Part shown: positions 18,891-27,427 of the stretch, piece after piece | Layout of the letters: each line of letters starts with the position of its first letter | Numbering within the stretch: the stretch's first letter is position 1 | From: Paramagnetospirillum magneticum AMB-1 | GTDB lineage: Bacteria; Pseudomonadota; Alphaproteobacteria; Rhodospirillales; Magnetospirillaceae | Direction: 5' to 3' | Assembly: GCF_000009985.1 (NCBI RefSeq) | Contig: NC_007626.1 | Coordinates: forward strand, 248,001-312,000 | DNA: 64,000 nt | The notes under the pieces: generated by a model | What the model saw: the letters and a program-made list of their open reading frames with translations, nothing else | Database searches by the model: none | Told to the model about the DNA's origin: nothing | Made by a program: the position numbers and the translations under genes

Positions 18891-18925
18891 GTCATTCTCT
18901 CCCCACCAACAGGGGAGAGAATGAC
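18891..18925 (+). promoter_or_regulatory. Perfect 14-bp hairpin sequestering the ribosome site of TNT copy 2
   Basis: The sequence at 18891-18904 is the exact reverse complement of 18912-18925, with a 7-base loop (18905-18911). The right arm is GGGGAGAGAATGAC: it contains the whole ribosome binding site and ends on the base before the ATG. In mRNA read through from the first gene this stem would block initiation, so translation needs the helix to be opened. It could also be a protein operator; there is no T-run, so a terminator is less likely. Confidence 0.75.
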
Positions 18926-19396
18926 ATGCGCGTCCCGACGCTTCTTGCCGCCGCCTTCGTGCTGGTTCTGGCCGCAATCGCCCCCGCCCGGGCCGATTGC
19001 ACCGCACCGGAAATCCGCTCCGACATCGCCGCGCAATGGAAGGACGGCAATGGTAATCTGCGCTGGCCGCCCAATGACGGGGCGGCCGGGGCCATCACGC
19101 CGGTGGTGCTGGCGCCCGGCATGATCCTCGACCGTTTCGGCTGCGAGGGCGGCAATTACTTCAGCCCCAGGGGCACGGCTTTTGCCGCCCGGGCGCTGCC
19201 CTATGTCTGCGCCACCGCGCCCTACTACACCTATCGGGTGACGCGGCCGCTGTTGGCCTGGACCGCCAAGGCGGCGCCGTGGTTCGACCAGAAGGGTGGC
19301 GCCACCCAGTTCCAGACCGATGCCAGCGTGGCGCAGCTTCTGGCCGACGGGGTGATCGAGGCGGTCAAGGCCGACCGGCTGGCCTGCGGCAAGTAG
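18926..19396 (+). CDS. Secreted TNT-domain protein, putative NAD+ glycohydrolase (copy 2)
   Basis: A 156-residue paralog of the preceding gene. It has a signal peptide ending near ARA (residue 23) and a mature domain with RWPPNDGA, LDRFG, FSPRGTAFAARALPY, YTYRVTRPL (Arg 104), APWFDQKGGATQF (Gln 128) and a C-terminal LLADGVIEAV. Cysteines 25, 73, 95 and 154 have spacing 48/22/59, identical to copy 1. The block order is that of TNT NAD+ glycohydrolases and this copy matches the family better than copy 1. Start at the ATG directly following the hairpin; the longer frame from 18866 would run through it. It converges on tadA with a 3-base gap. Confidence 0.78.
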   Translation: MRVPTLLAAAFVLVLAAIAPARADCTAPEIRSDIAAQWKDGNGNLRWPPNDGAAGAITPVVLAPGMILDRFGCEGGNYFSPRGTAFAARALPYVCATAPYYTYRVTRPLLAWTAKAAPWFDQKGGATQFQTDASVAQLLADGVIEAVKADRLACGK

Positions 19397-19399
19397 GGC

Positions 19400-19828
19400 T
19401 CAGCGGCGTTCGGCGAAAAAGCGGCTGAGCAGACTGGCGCTCCGACGTTCCTCCAGCCCGCCATAGACCTCGGGGCGGTGGTGGCAGGTGGCATGGTCGA
19501 AGACCTTGGCCCCGTGCTCGACGCCGCCGCTCTTGGGGTCGTAGGCGCCGAAATACAGCCGGCGGATGCGGGCCAGGGAAATGGCCGCCGCGCACATGGG
19601 GCAGGGCTCCAGGGTGACGTAGAGGTCGCAATCCTCGAGCCGCTTGTCGCCCAGGAAAAGCGTGGCGGCACGCAGCGCCAGCATTTCGGCGTGCGCCGTG
19701 GAATCGCCCAGTTCCTCGACGCGGTTGCCCGCCTGGGCGATCACCTGGCCGTCCTTGACGATCACCGCGCCCACCGGCACCTCGCCGCGGGCGCTGGCGG
19801 CTTCGGCCTCGGCCAGGGCCAGGGTCAT
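19400..19828 (-). CDS. tadA: tRNA adenosine(34) deaminase TadA
   Basis: Zinc deaminase converting A34 to inosine in the anticodon of tRNA-Arg(ACG). It has 142 residues. The zinc/catalytic signature HAEML (residues 46-50) and PCPMC (75-79) are intact, as are the N-terminal GEVPVGAVIV and the HATCHHRPEVYGG tail typical of TadA. Start at MTLALAEAE (19828); the frame remains open far upstream but only as a shadow of the GntR gene. It lies 17 bases downstream of that regulator on the same strand, a chance or operon arrangement without obvious functional meaning. Confidence 0.95.
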   Translation of the reverse strand: MTLALAEAEAASARGEVPVGAVIVKDGQVIAQAGNRVEELGDSTAHAEMLALRAATLFLGDKRLEDCDLYVTLEPCPMCAAAISLARIRRLYFGAYDPKSGGVEHGAKVFDHATCHHRPEVYGGLEERRSASLLSRFFAERR

Positions 19829-19845
19829 GAAGCCGGGGCCGGACA

Positions 19846-20622
19846 CTAGCGCTTGGCCGCCACCAGATCGGAGCGGGCCATGCGGCGCAAGCTGATTTCC
19901 AGCCGGGCATCGGCCTTGGCGATCTCCATCAGGGCGTCGCGGGTGAAGTCGATATGGGCCTCGGCGGCGGCCTTGGCGGCGTCGGGGTCGCCGGCCATCA
20001 CCGTCTGATAGACGGCACGGTGCTGCTCCAGCAGCAGTTCGCGCACGCCCTGGCGCTGATAGAGCTTGGCGCGGTTGTAGAACACGTCCTTGCGCAGCAT
20101 GTCCGACAGCGAACGCATGATGTGCAGCATCACCAGATTGTGGGACGCCTCGTAAACCGCCAGATGGAAATCGGCATCGGTCTCCGCTTCGTCGCTGGAA
20201 TCGTCCTTCTGGTGGGCGATCTCCATCTTCTCGAAACATTCGCGGATCAGGTCGCGGTCCACGTCGGTGCCGCGCAGTGCCGCGAAATAGGCGGCCGAGC
20301 CCTCGACGAAACGGCGGAACTCCAGATAGTCGAAGGTGGTCTCCGGCCGCGACGCCAGGGCCGAGTACAGGGGCTCGGTAAAGCCCTCGCCCAGCAATGG
20401 CGCGACGAAGGTGGCGCCGCCGCGCCCCGACTTCAGCAGGCCGCGCTTTTCCAGCTTTTCCAGCGCCTCGCGCAAGCTGGGCCGGGACACGTCGAAACGC
20501 AGGGCCAACTCGCGCTCGGCCAGCAGGCGCTCGCCCGGCTTCAGGCTGCCCTCCAGGATCAGCTGTTCCAGGTGATCCGCGATGGTGTCCGCCAGCTTGG
20601 CGGGCCGAATCGGTTCGGTCAT
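19846..20622 (-). CDS. FadR/PdhR-type GntR transcriptional regulator
   Basis: A 258-residue regulator. It has an N-terminal winged helix (ERLLAERELALRFDVSRPSLREALEKLEKRGLL) and a C-terminal FCD ligand-binding domain, with metal-binding His in DADFHLAVYEASHN and EQHRAVYQTVMAGD. Family members of this type (PdhR, LldR) sense carboxylic acids such as pyruvate or lactate. It is divergent from pyruvate carboxylase and the shared 147-base gap contains an inverted repeat, so control of pyc in response to pyruvate or a related acid is a reasonable inference. Confidence 0.92.
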   Translation of the reverse strand: MTEPIRPAKLADTIADHLEQLILEGSLKPGERLLAERELALRFDVSRPSLREALEKLEKRGLLKSGRGGATFVAPLLGEGFTEPLYSALASRPETTFDYLEFRRFVEGSAAYFAALRGTDVDRDLIRECFEKMEIAHQKDDSSDEAETDADFHLAVYEASHNLVMLHIMRSLSDMLRKDVFYNRAKLYQRQGVRELLLEQHRAVYQTVMAGDPDAAKAAAEAHIDFTRDALMEIAKADARLEISLRRMARSDLVAAKR

Positions 20623-20710
20623 GTCTCGCCCTCGATCTACCCGCCCTGTCTAGCCACCCTTCCGGGTCGTGTAAAGACGGCAGTGAGCCATGGTAGCCTG
20701 ATCGACAGTG

Positions 20711-20727
20711 TTTACAACAGTGGTAAA
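20711..20727. promoter_or_regulatory. Inverted repeat, candidate GntR operator
   Basis: TTTAC at 20711-20715 is repeated inverted as GTAAA at 20723-20727 around a 7-base spacer. It lies about 45 bases before the pyc start and 90 bases before the GntR start, in the only A/T-rich stretch of the gap. Confidence 0.45.
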
Positions 20728-20769
20728 AAGTTTTATCCAGCGACACGTCGTCGATAAAAAGGATGAACC

Positions 20770-23700
20770 ATGATCCCCTCCGCCTCGGGCAAGCCTCCTT
20801 TCGCCAAGCTGCTGGTCGCCAATCGCGGCGAGATCGCCATCCGCATCTGCCGCGCCGCCACCGAGCTGGGGCTGGCCACGGTGGCGGTGTATTCCACCGA
20901 GGACCGCTTCGCGCTGCATCGCTTCAAGGCGGACGAAAGCTATCTGATCGGCAAGGGCAAGGGACCCATCGAGGCCTACCTCTCCATCGACGAGATGATC
21001 CGGGTGGGCAAGGAGGCCGGATGCGACGCGGTGCATCCCGGCTACGGCTTCCTGTCGGAGAATCCCGACTTCGCCGACGCGGTGAGGGCGGCTGGCATGG
21101 CCTTCGTCGGTCCCAGTTCCGACGTCATGCGCCTGCTGGGCAACAAGGTGGCGGCGCGTGCCCTGGCGGAAAAGGCCGGGGTGCCGGTGATGCCGGCCAC
21201 CGGGCCGCTGCCCGCCGATCTGGTCGAGTGCAAGCGCCAGGCGGCGGCGGTGGGCTATCCCCTGATGCTCAAGGCCAGCTGGGGCGGCGGCGGGCGCGGC
21301 ATGCGGGTGATCGAGGCCGAGACCGAGCTGGAGGAATTGCTGGCGGTGGCGCGGCGCGAAGCCAAGGCCGCCTTTGGCAATGACGAGGTCTATCTGGAAA
21401 AGCTGGTGCGCCGGGCGCGCCACGTGGAGGTGCAGATCCTGGGTGATTCCCAGGGCAATCTGGTCCATCTCTACGAGCGCGACTGCTCGGTCCAACGCCG
21501 GAACCAGAAGGTGGTGGAGCGGGCGCCCGCCCCCTATCTCGACGGCCGCCAGCGCTCCGAGCTGTGCGAGACCGCCGTGCGTCTGGCCCGCGCCGCCGCT
21601 TACGAGAATGCCGGCACCGTCGAGTTCCTGATGGACATGGAGACGGGCGCTTTTTACTTCATCGAGGTCAATCCCCGCGTCCAGGTGGAGCACACGGTGA
21701 CCGAGGTGGTCACCGGCATCGACATCGTCAAGGCGCAGATCCGCATCGCCGGCGGCGCGCCCATCGGGGCGCCGGGCTCGGACGTGCCCAAGCAGGCCGA
21801 AATTCCCTTGAACGGCCACGCCATCCAGTGCCGGATCACTACCGAGGACCCGGCCAACAACTTCATTCCCGATTACGGCCGGATCAGCGCCTATCGCGGC
21901 GCCAACGGCTTCGGCATCCGCCTTGACGGCGGCACCGCCTTTTCCGGCGCGCTGATCACCCGCTACTATGATTCCCTGCTGGAGAAGGTCACCGCCTGGG
22001 CGCCGACGCCGGAAGAGGCCATCGCCCGCATGGACCGGGCGCTGCGCGAGTTCCGCATCCGCGGTGTCGCCACCAACCTGACCTTCCTGGAAGCGGTGAT
22101 CGAGCATCCCAAATTCGTGGGCTGCGCCTACACCACCCGCTTCATCGACGAGACGCCCGAGCTGTTCGCCCGCCAGGATCGCCGCGACCGCGCCACCAAG
22201 GTGCTGTCCTTCGTCGGCGACGTCATGGTCAACGGCAACCCGGACGTGGCCGGCCTGAAGCGCCCTGCCGCGACTCACCGGCCCGATCTGCCGGCCTTCC
22301 CCGCGAGTGAGCCGCCGGCCGGCACCCGGCAATTGCTGGACCGCCTGGGAGCCGAGGGGCTGGCCAAGTGGATGCTGGAGCAAAAGCGGGTGCTGATCAC
22401 CGACACTACCATGCGCGACGCCCACCAGTCGCTGTTCGCCACCCGCATGCGCAGCCATGACATGCTGGCGGCGGCTCCGGCCTATGCCCGGCTGCTGCCC
22501 GGCCTGTTCTCGGTGGAATGCTGGGGCGGGGCCACCTTCGACGTGGCCATGCGGTTTCTGCGCGAAGACCCGTGGGAGCGCCTGCGGGCCTTCCGAAGCG
22601 CCATGCCCAACCTGCTGCTGCAGATGCTGCTGCGTTCGGCCAATGCGGTGGGCTACACCAATTATCCCGACAACGTGGTCCGGCAGTTCGTGGCCCAGGC
22701 GGCCGAGAACGGCGTCGACGTGTTCCGGGTCTTCGACTCGCTCAACTGGGTCGGCAACATGCACGTGGCCATGGACGCGGTGCGGGAGTCGGGCAAGCTC
22801 TGCGAGGCGGCCATCTGCTACACCGGCGACATCTTCGACAGCGCCCGGCCCAAATACGACCTCAAATACTATGTCGGTCTGGCCAAGGAACTGGAGAAGG
22901 GCGGCGCCCACATCCTGGGCATCAAGGACATGGCGGGGCTGGCGCGGCCGCGCGCCATCTCGGCCTTGGTCAGCGCGCTGAAGCAGGAGACCGGCCTGCC
23001 CATCCACTTCCACACCCACGATACCTCCGGCCTGTCGGCGGCTTCGGTGCTGGCGGCGGTGGAGGCCGGGGTGGACGCGGTGGACGCCGCCATGGACGCC
23101 ATGAGCGGGCTGACCAGTCAGCCGCCGCTGGGCTCCATCTGCGCGGCGCTGGCCGGCCACGAGCGCGATCCCGGCCTCGACCAGGGGGCGCTAAACGGCC
23201 TGTCGCGCTACTGGGAGGGGGTGCGGTCCCTCTACGCCCCCTTCGAGGCCGACATCCGGTCGGGCACCGCCGAGGTCTATCTGCACGAGATGCCGGGCGG
23301 GCAGTACACCAATCTGCGCGCCCAGGCCCGCTCGCTGGGCGTCGAGCAGCATTGGGACTGGGTGGCCAAGGCCTATGCCGACGTCAACGCCATGTTCGGC
23401 GACGTGGTCAAGGTCACCCCCACCAGCAAGGTGGTGGGCGACATGGCCCTGATGATGGTGACCAGCAACCTGACCCCGGCGGACGTGCTGGACCCCGACA
23501 AGGAGATCGCCTTCCCCGAATCGGTGGTGTCGTTCTTCAAGGGCGACCTGGGCCAGCCCACCGGCGGCTTCCCCGCCGCCTTGCAGAAGAAGGTGCTGGG
23601 CGTCGCCAAGCCCATCACGGTGAGGCCCGGTGCGGTGCTGCCGCCCGCTGATCTCGACGCGGTGCGCGCCGAGGCCGAGAAGAAGGCCGGGCGCAAGCTG

Positions 23701-24234
23701 AGCGATGCCGAATTGGCCTCCTACCTGATGTATCCCAAGGTGTTCGCCGATTTCGCCGCCCACCAGCGGCAATATGGCGATGTCTCCGCCCTGCCCACCG
23801 ACGTGTTTTTCTGGGGCATGCAGCCCGGCCAGGAGATCGCCATCGACCTGGAAAAGGGCAAGAGCCTGATCGTGCGCTATCTCGCCACGGCGGAAGCCGA
23901 GGAAGATGGCTCGCGCAAGGTGTTCTTCGAACTGAACGGCCAGCCGCGCACCGTGCGCGTTTTCGACCGCAAGGTGGCGCCGGCCAGGGCGGCGCGGCCC
24001 AAGGCCGAAGCGGGCAATGCCGACCATGTGGGCGCTCCCATGCCCGGCCTGGTGGTGTCCGTTGCCGTCCATGCGGGCCAAGCGGTGGACAAGGGCGACC
24101 TTCTGGTCTCCATCGAGGCCATGAAGATGGAAACCGCGGTGCGCGCCGATCGGGCCGGCACCGTGGCTTCGGTCGCCGTCACCCCCGGGGTCCAGGTGGA
24201 GGCCAAGGATCTGCTGGTGATCATGGCGGGATAG
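20770..24234 (+). CDS. pyc: Pyruvate carboxylase
   Basis: Biotin enzyme of 1154 residues that carboxylates pyruvate to oxaloacetate, replenishing the TCA cycle. The biotin carboxylase domain (about 1-450) has the ATP-grasp loop SWGGGGRGMRV and EVNPRVQVEHTVTE. The carboxyltransferase TIM barrel (about 540-820) starts at ITDTTMRDAHQSLFATR and includes EVWGG-like ECWGGATFD and FHTHDTSG. The PYC allosteric/tetramerisation region follows, and the C-terminal biotinyl domain carries EAMKMET with the biotinyl Lys at 1119. Full single-chain architecture. The ATG at 20770 has an AAGGAT site; an ATG 7 bases earlier is out of frame. Confidence 0.97.
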   Translation: MIPSASGKPPFAKLLVANRGEIAIRICRAATELGLATVAVYSTEDRFALHRFKADESYLIGKGKGPIEAYLSIDEMIRVGKEAGCDAVHPGYGFLSENPDFADAVRAAGMAFVGPSSDVMRLLGNKVAARALAEKAGVPVMPATGPLPADLVECKRQAAAVGYPLMLKASWGGGGRGMRVIEAETELEELLAVARREAKAAFGNDEVYLEKLVRRARHVEVQILGDSQGNLVHLYERDCSVQRRNQKVVERAPAPYLDGRQRSELCETAVRLARAAAYENAGTVEFLMDMETGAFYFIEVNPRVQVEHTVTEVVTGIDIVKAQIRIAGGAPIGAPGSDVPKQAEIPLNGHAIQCRITTEDPANNFIPDYGRISAYRGANGFGIRLDGGTAFSGALITRYYDSLLEKVTAWAPTPEEAIARMDRALREFRIRGVATNLTFLEAVIEHPKFVGCAYTTRFIDETPELFARQDRRDRATKVLSFVGDVMVNGNPDVAGLKRPAATHRPDLPAFPASEPPAGTRQLLDRLGAEGLAKWMLEQKRVLITDTTMRDAHQSLFATRMRSHDMLAAAPAYARLLPGLFSVECWGGATFDVAMRFLREDPWERLRAFRSAMPNLLLQMLLRSANAVGYTNYPDNVVRQFVAQAAENGVDVFRVFDSLNWVGNMHVAMDAVRESGKLCEAAICYTGDIFDSARPKYDLKYYVGLAKELEKGGAHILGIKDMAGLARPRAISALVSALKQETGLPIHFHTHDTSGLSAASVLAAVEAGVDAVDAAMDAMSGLTSQPPLGSICAALAGHERDPGLDQGALNGLSRYWEGVRSLYAPFEADIRSGTAEVYLHEMPGGQYTNLRAQARSLGVEQHWDWVAKAYADVNAMFGDVVKVTPTSKVVGDMALMMVTSNLTPADVLDPDKEIAFPESVVSFFKGDLGQPTGGFPAALQKKVLGVAKPITVRPGAVLPPADLDAVRAEAEKKAGRKLSDAELASYLMYPKVFADFAAHQRQYGDVSALPTDVFFWGMQPGQEIAIDLEKGKSLIVRYLATAEAEEDGSRKVFFELNGQPRTVRVFDRKVAPARAARPKAEAGNADHVGAPMPGLVVSVAVHAGQAVDKGDLLVSIEAMKMETAVRADRAGTVASVAVTPGVQVEAKDLLVIMAG

Positions 24235-24269
24235 GTTCCTTCTTGCCTTGCCGCAAAGGATGTGGCACT

Positions 24270-24302
24270 TCCGCTCCCGAGGGCGAATCCGTCGGGAGCG
24301 GA
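24270..24302 (+). terminator. Hairpin between pyc and the GT-C gene
   Basis: An 11-bp perfect stem (24270-24280 with 24292-24302) with an 11-base loop lies 35 bases after the pyc stop and 23 bases before the next ATG. It has no T-run, so it may terminate pyc only partly, or protect its 3' end. Confidence 0.5.
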
Positions 24303-24325
24303 GGAGCGGTTTGCGGGGGAACGAT

Positions 24326-25783
24326 ATGGACGGGGACGCCGGGAGGTCCTATCGGCTGACGGTGCTCGCCCTGGCCGGCTTGGCGCTGGTCCTGCTGGCC
24401 TATCCGCTGGCACGGATTTTCTGGGACTTCGAGATCGACAATACCGAGGGCTGGAACGCCTTCCTGCAATTGCGCGCCATCGGTGGATTGCCGCTGTATG
24501 ACACCGGCTCGCCCTATTTCTTCAACAACTATCCCCCTCTGTCGTTTTATCTGGTGGGGGTCCTGTCCAAGCTGGTGGGCGATGCCAATCTGGCCGGCCG
24601 GATGGTCTCGCTTTCGGCGACGCTGGTGGTTTGCCTGGCGGTGCGCTCCATCGTCCGCTCGGCGGGGGCGTCGCGGCTGGACGGGTGGTTCGCCGCCATC
24701 ACCTGCGCCCTGTTTTTCGGCTGCCTGCTCACCGATCACGTGGGCAAGAACAACCCCCAGATGCTGGCTCATGCCTTCGTGCTGAGCGGCCTGGCCGTCT
24801 ATCTGAAGGGCGAGGCCGATGCCCGCCGCGCCGCGCTGGCCGCCCTGCTGTTCTCGGCCGGAGTGCTGGTCAAGCACAACCTGATCTGCCTGCCTCTGCT
24901 GGTGGGCGCCGACATTCTCGTCCGCGGGCCGGTGCGCGCCCGGCTGGCCTATTTTATGACCGGTGCGGGGATAGCCGCCGCCAGCGGCCTGCTGCTCTGG
25001 CTGCTGACCGGCCCGGTGTTCTTCAACCAGCTTCTGGCGTCGCGCACCTGGGACATCACCCGGGCGTTTCTGTTCACCACTGAAATCCTCGGCCAGTTTC
25101 AGGCGCCAATGGCCCTGGTCGGACTGGGTCTTCTGGCGTTGCGGCGGACCCGTCCCGCCGGGCTGGTCCTTGCCTATGTGGCCTGTGGACTGGCCCTGGG
25201 CGCGGTGTTTTCCGGAGGCGCGGGAACCGACGTCAACGTCTTCTTCGACGTCTATATCGGTCTGGCCATCGGGGCGGGGCTGGTGGTGCATCTGACGCCC
25301 CAGCCCATGGCGCGGCCGGTGATGGCGCTGATCATCAATGCGGGTGTGCTGGCCTATGCCCCGGCGGCGCTCGGACGGTTCGGGGTGGAGATGCTGGGCG
25401 AGCTTTCCGCCCGCGAGACCCTGTTTCACGACGACGTGGCATATCTGAAGAGCATCAGGGGGACGGCCCTGTGCCAGTCGCATCTGCTGTGCCTCAGGGC
25501 CGGCAAGCCGGCTTTCTATGATCCCATCAACATGCTGCAGGCCATGGTCAAGGGGCGCCTGCCCGCCGACACCCTGACCGGCATGCTGCGGCGGCACGAG
25601 ATCGCCGTGGTGGAGCTGATCGATCCGCCCAAGCATATGGAAGACGACAATCCGGGCGCCCTGGTGCCGCCGCCGCGCTGGATGGATTTCCAGGACGAGG
25701 TTTTCCCGGTGCTGCTTCAGGAATATGAATTGGACCGGGTCAGCCTGTCGGGCCGCTTTTACCGCCCGAAGCGGAGTAGCTGA
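24326..25783 (+). CDS. Polytopic GT-C type glycosyltransferase
   Basis: A 485-residue integral membrane protein with about ten hydrophobic helices. The first long loop contains an acidic motif (FEIDNTEGWNAFLQLRAIGG) and FFNNYPPLSFYLVG, the layout of dolichyl/undecaprenyl-phosphate-dependent GT-C (GT39/GT83/DUF2029) transferases that act on the periplasmic face. The soluble C-terminal domain of about 110 residues is less conserved. I start it at MDGDAGRS (24326), since upstream residues run into the pyc hairpin. Donor and acceptor cannot be named. The 3' end overlaps the convergent truA by 44 bases. Confidence 0.82.
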   Translation: MDGDAGRSYRLTVLALAGLALVLLAYPLARIFWDFEIDNTEGWNAFLQLRAIGGLPLYDTGSPYFFNNYPPLSFYLVGVLSKLVGDANLAGRMVSLSATLVVCLAVRSIVRSAGASRLDGWFAAITCALFFGCLLTDHVGKNNPQMLAHAFVLSGLAVYLKGEADARRAALAALLFSAGVLVKHNLICLPLLVGADILVRGPVRARLAYFMTGAGIAAASGLLLWLLTGPVFFNQLLASRTWDITRAFLFTTEILGQFQAPMALVGLGLLALRRTRPAGLVLAYVACGLALGAVFSGGAGTDVNVFFDVYIGLAIGAGLVVHLTPQPMARPVMALIINAGVLAYAPAALGRFGVEMLGELSARETLFHDDVAYLKSIRGTALCQSHLLCLRAGKPAFYDPINMLQAMVKGRLPADTLTGMLRRHEIAVVELIDPPKHMEDDNPGALVPPPRWMDFQDEVFPVLLQEYELDRVSLSGRFYRPKRSS

Positions 25784-26510
25784 CCCCGGTCAGCACCAGC
25801 CCGGCGGCGGGGGCGGTCGGTCCGCCCTTGGTGCGGTCGCGGGCCTCCAGCACCTTGGCCATGTCGTCGGGGCTCCACTTGCCCTCGCCCACCAGCTTTA
25901 GGGTGCCTACCATGTTGCGCACCTGATGGTGCAGGAACGAGCGGGCCTCGGCCACGATGCGGATTTCCTCGCCGACCCGGGTCACGTCCAGCACGTCCAG
26001 GGTCTTCATGGGGCTTTTCGCCTGGCATTCCGAGGCGCGGAAGGTGCTGAAGTCGTGGTGGCCCAGCAGGCGCCTCGCCCCCTCGGCCATGGCCTCGGCA
26101 TCCAGCGCCACCGGCACCCACCAGGCCCGGTGCTGGTCCAGTGCCAGGGGTGCCCGCCGGTTGACGATGCGGTAGAGATAGGCCCGTCCCACCGCCGAAA
26201 AACGGGCGTGGAAGTCCTCGTCCACCAGCTCCGCGGCCACCACCGCCACCGGCTTGGGCTTCATGTGGTAGTTGAGGGCGTCGCGCACCGTGTCGGCGGG
26301 GTAGTCCCGGGGCAGGTCCACATGGGCCACCTGGCCGGTGGCGTGCACCCCGGCATCGGTGCGCCCGGCCGCATGCAGGGTGCAAGGCACGCCGCACAGC
26401 TTCTCGACGGCCTTTTCCAGTATGCCCTGGACCGACAGACCCTTGTCCTGGCGCTGCCAGCCATTGAAGGGGGTGCCGTCGTATTCGACGAGCAGGCGGT
26501 AGCGGGGCAT
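25740..26510 (-). CDS. truA: tRNA pseudouridine(38-40) synthase TruA
   Basis: A 256-residue enzyme that isomerises U38-U40 in the anticodon arm of many tRNAs. The catalytic Asp is in AAGRTDAGVHATGQV (near residue 56). YDGTPFNGWQRQ at the N-terminus and FLHHQVRNMVGTL near residue 205 are family hallmarks. The ATG shares one base with the fmt stop codon (TAATG), so it is translationally coupled as the last gene of the def-fmt-truA operon. The last 44 bases overlap the opposite glycosyltransferase gene. Confidence 0.96.
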   Translation of the reverse strand: MPRYRLLVEYDGTPFNGWQRQDKGLSVQGILEKAVEKLCGVPCTLHAAGRTDAGVHATGQVAHVDLPRDYPADTVRDALNYHMKPKPVAVVAAELVDEDFHARFSAVGRAYLYRIVNRRAPLALDQHRAWWVPVALDAEAMAEGARRLLGHHDFSTFRASECQAKSPMKTLDVLDVTRVGEEIRIVAEARSFLHHQVRNMVGTLKLVGEGKWSPDDMAKVLEARDRTKGGPTAPAAGLVLTGVSYSASGGKSGPTG

Positions 26511-27427
26511 TAGCCCAGCACCGTGCCCTTGGGGATGGCGTGGCCGCGCAGCATCTCCGAGGCGGTCATGGGGGCCTTGCCGGCCCGCTGCACCTTGAGC
26601 GGACGCAGGGCGAACTTGCCGCAGGCGATGGTGAGCTGGTCGTCGAGAACCGTGCCGGGGGCGCCTGAACCGGGTGTCACCGCCGCCTCGAGGACCTTGA
26701 TGCGCTCGCCCGCCATCTCGAACCACACGCCGGGCCAGGGGTTCAGGGCGCGGACCTTGCGGTCCAGTTCCACCGCATTCCGGCGCCAGTCCAGCAGCCC
26801 CTCCTCCTTGGCCAGCTTGTGGGCGTAGGTCACGCCCTCCGCCGGCTGGGGCGTGGCGGCCGGGGGCTCGTCATCCTCCAGTCTGGCCAGGGTCTCGACG
26901 ATCATGCGCGCCCCCATGGCGGCCAGCATGTCGTGCAGCCAGGGCGCCGTGGTGTCCGGGGCCAGCAGGATGCTTTCCCGTGACAGCATGGCGCCGGTGT
27001 CCAGTCCGGCATCCATCTGCATGATGGTGATGCCTGTCTCGGCGTCGCCGGCCAGGATGGCCCGCTGGATGGGGGCGGCACCCCGCCAGCGCGGCAGCAG
27101 CGAGGCGTGGACGTTGAGGCAGCCCAGGCGCGGCGCGTCCAGCACCGCCTGGGGCAGGATCAGGCCATAGGCCGCGACCACCGCCACATCGGCCTCCAGG
27201 GCGGCGAACTCGGCCTGGGCCTCCGCCGGCTTCAGGCTTTTGGGCGTGCGGACCGGAATGCCCCGCTCGTGGGCGAAGGCGTGAACCGGGGTCAGCTGTT
27301 CCTTGTGGCCGCGCCCGGCGGGGCGGGGCGGTTGGGAGTAGACGCAGATCACCTGATGCCCGGCCTCGATCAGCGAGTCGAGGATGGGGACCGAGAAGTC
27401 CGGCGTCCCCATGAACACCAGCTTCAT
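26510..27427 (-). CDS. fmt: Methionyl-tRNA formyltransferase
   Basis: A 305-residue enzyme that formylates initiator Met-tRNA using 10-formyl-tetrahydrofolate. The N-terminal GTPDFSVPILDSL, the formyl-THF site with NVHASLLPRWRGAAPIQRAI (catalytic Asn and His) and the C-terminal tRNA-binding OB-fold are all present. The start at MKLVFMG (27427) overlaps the def stop (ATGA), and the stop overlaps truA, so it is the middle gene of a coupled three-gene operon. Confidence 0.97.
   Translation of the reverse strand: MKLVFMGTPDFSVPILDSLIEAGHQVICVYSQPPRPAGRGHKEQLTPVHAFAHERGIPVRTPKSLKPAEAQAEFAALEADVAVVAAYGLILPQAVLDAPRLGCLNVHASLLPRWRGAAPIQRAILAGDAETGITIMQMDAGLDTGAMLSRESILLAPDTTAPWLHDMLAAMGARMIVETLARLEDDEPPAATPQPAEGVTYAHKLAKEEGLLDWRRNAVELDRKVRALNPWPGVWFEMAGERIKVLEAAVTPGSGAPGTVLDDQLTIACGKFALRPLKVQRAGKAPMTASEMLRGHAIPKGTVLG

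Noticed and set aside
20650..23160. 836-codon open frame opposite pyruvate carboxylase
   Set aside because: Shadow of pyc; the sense frame has complete enzyme motifs.
24248..24325. N-terminal extension of the GT-C gene
   Set aside because: It covers the hairpin after pyc and reads as Arg-rich non-protein-like sequence; the internal ATG at 24326 gives a normal membrane-protein start.
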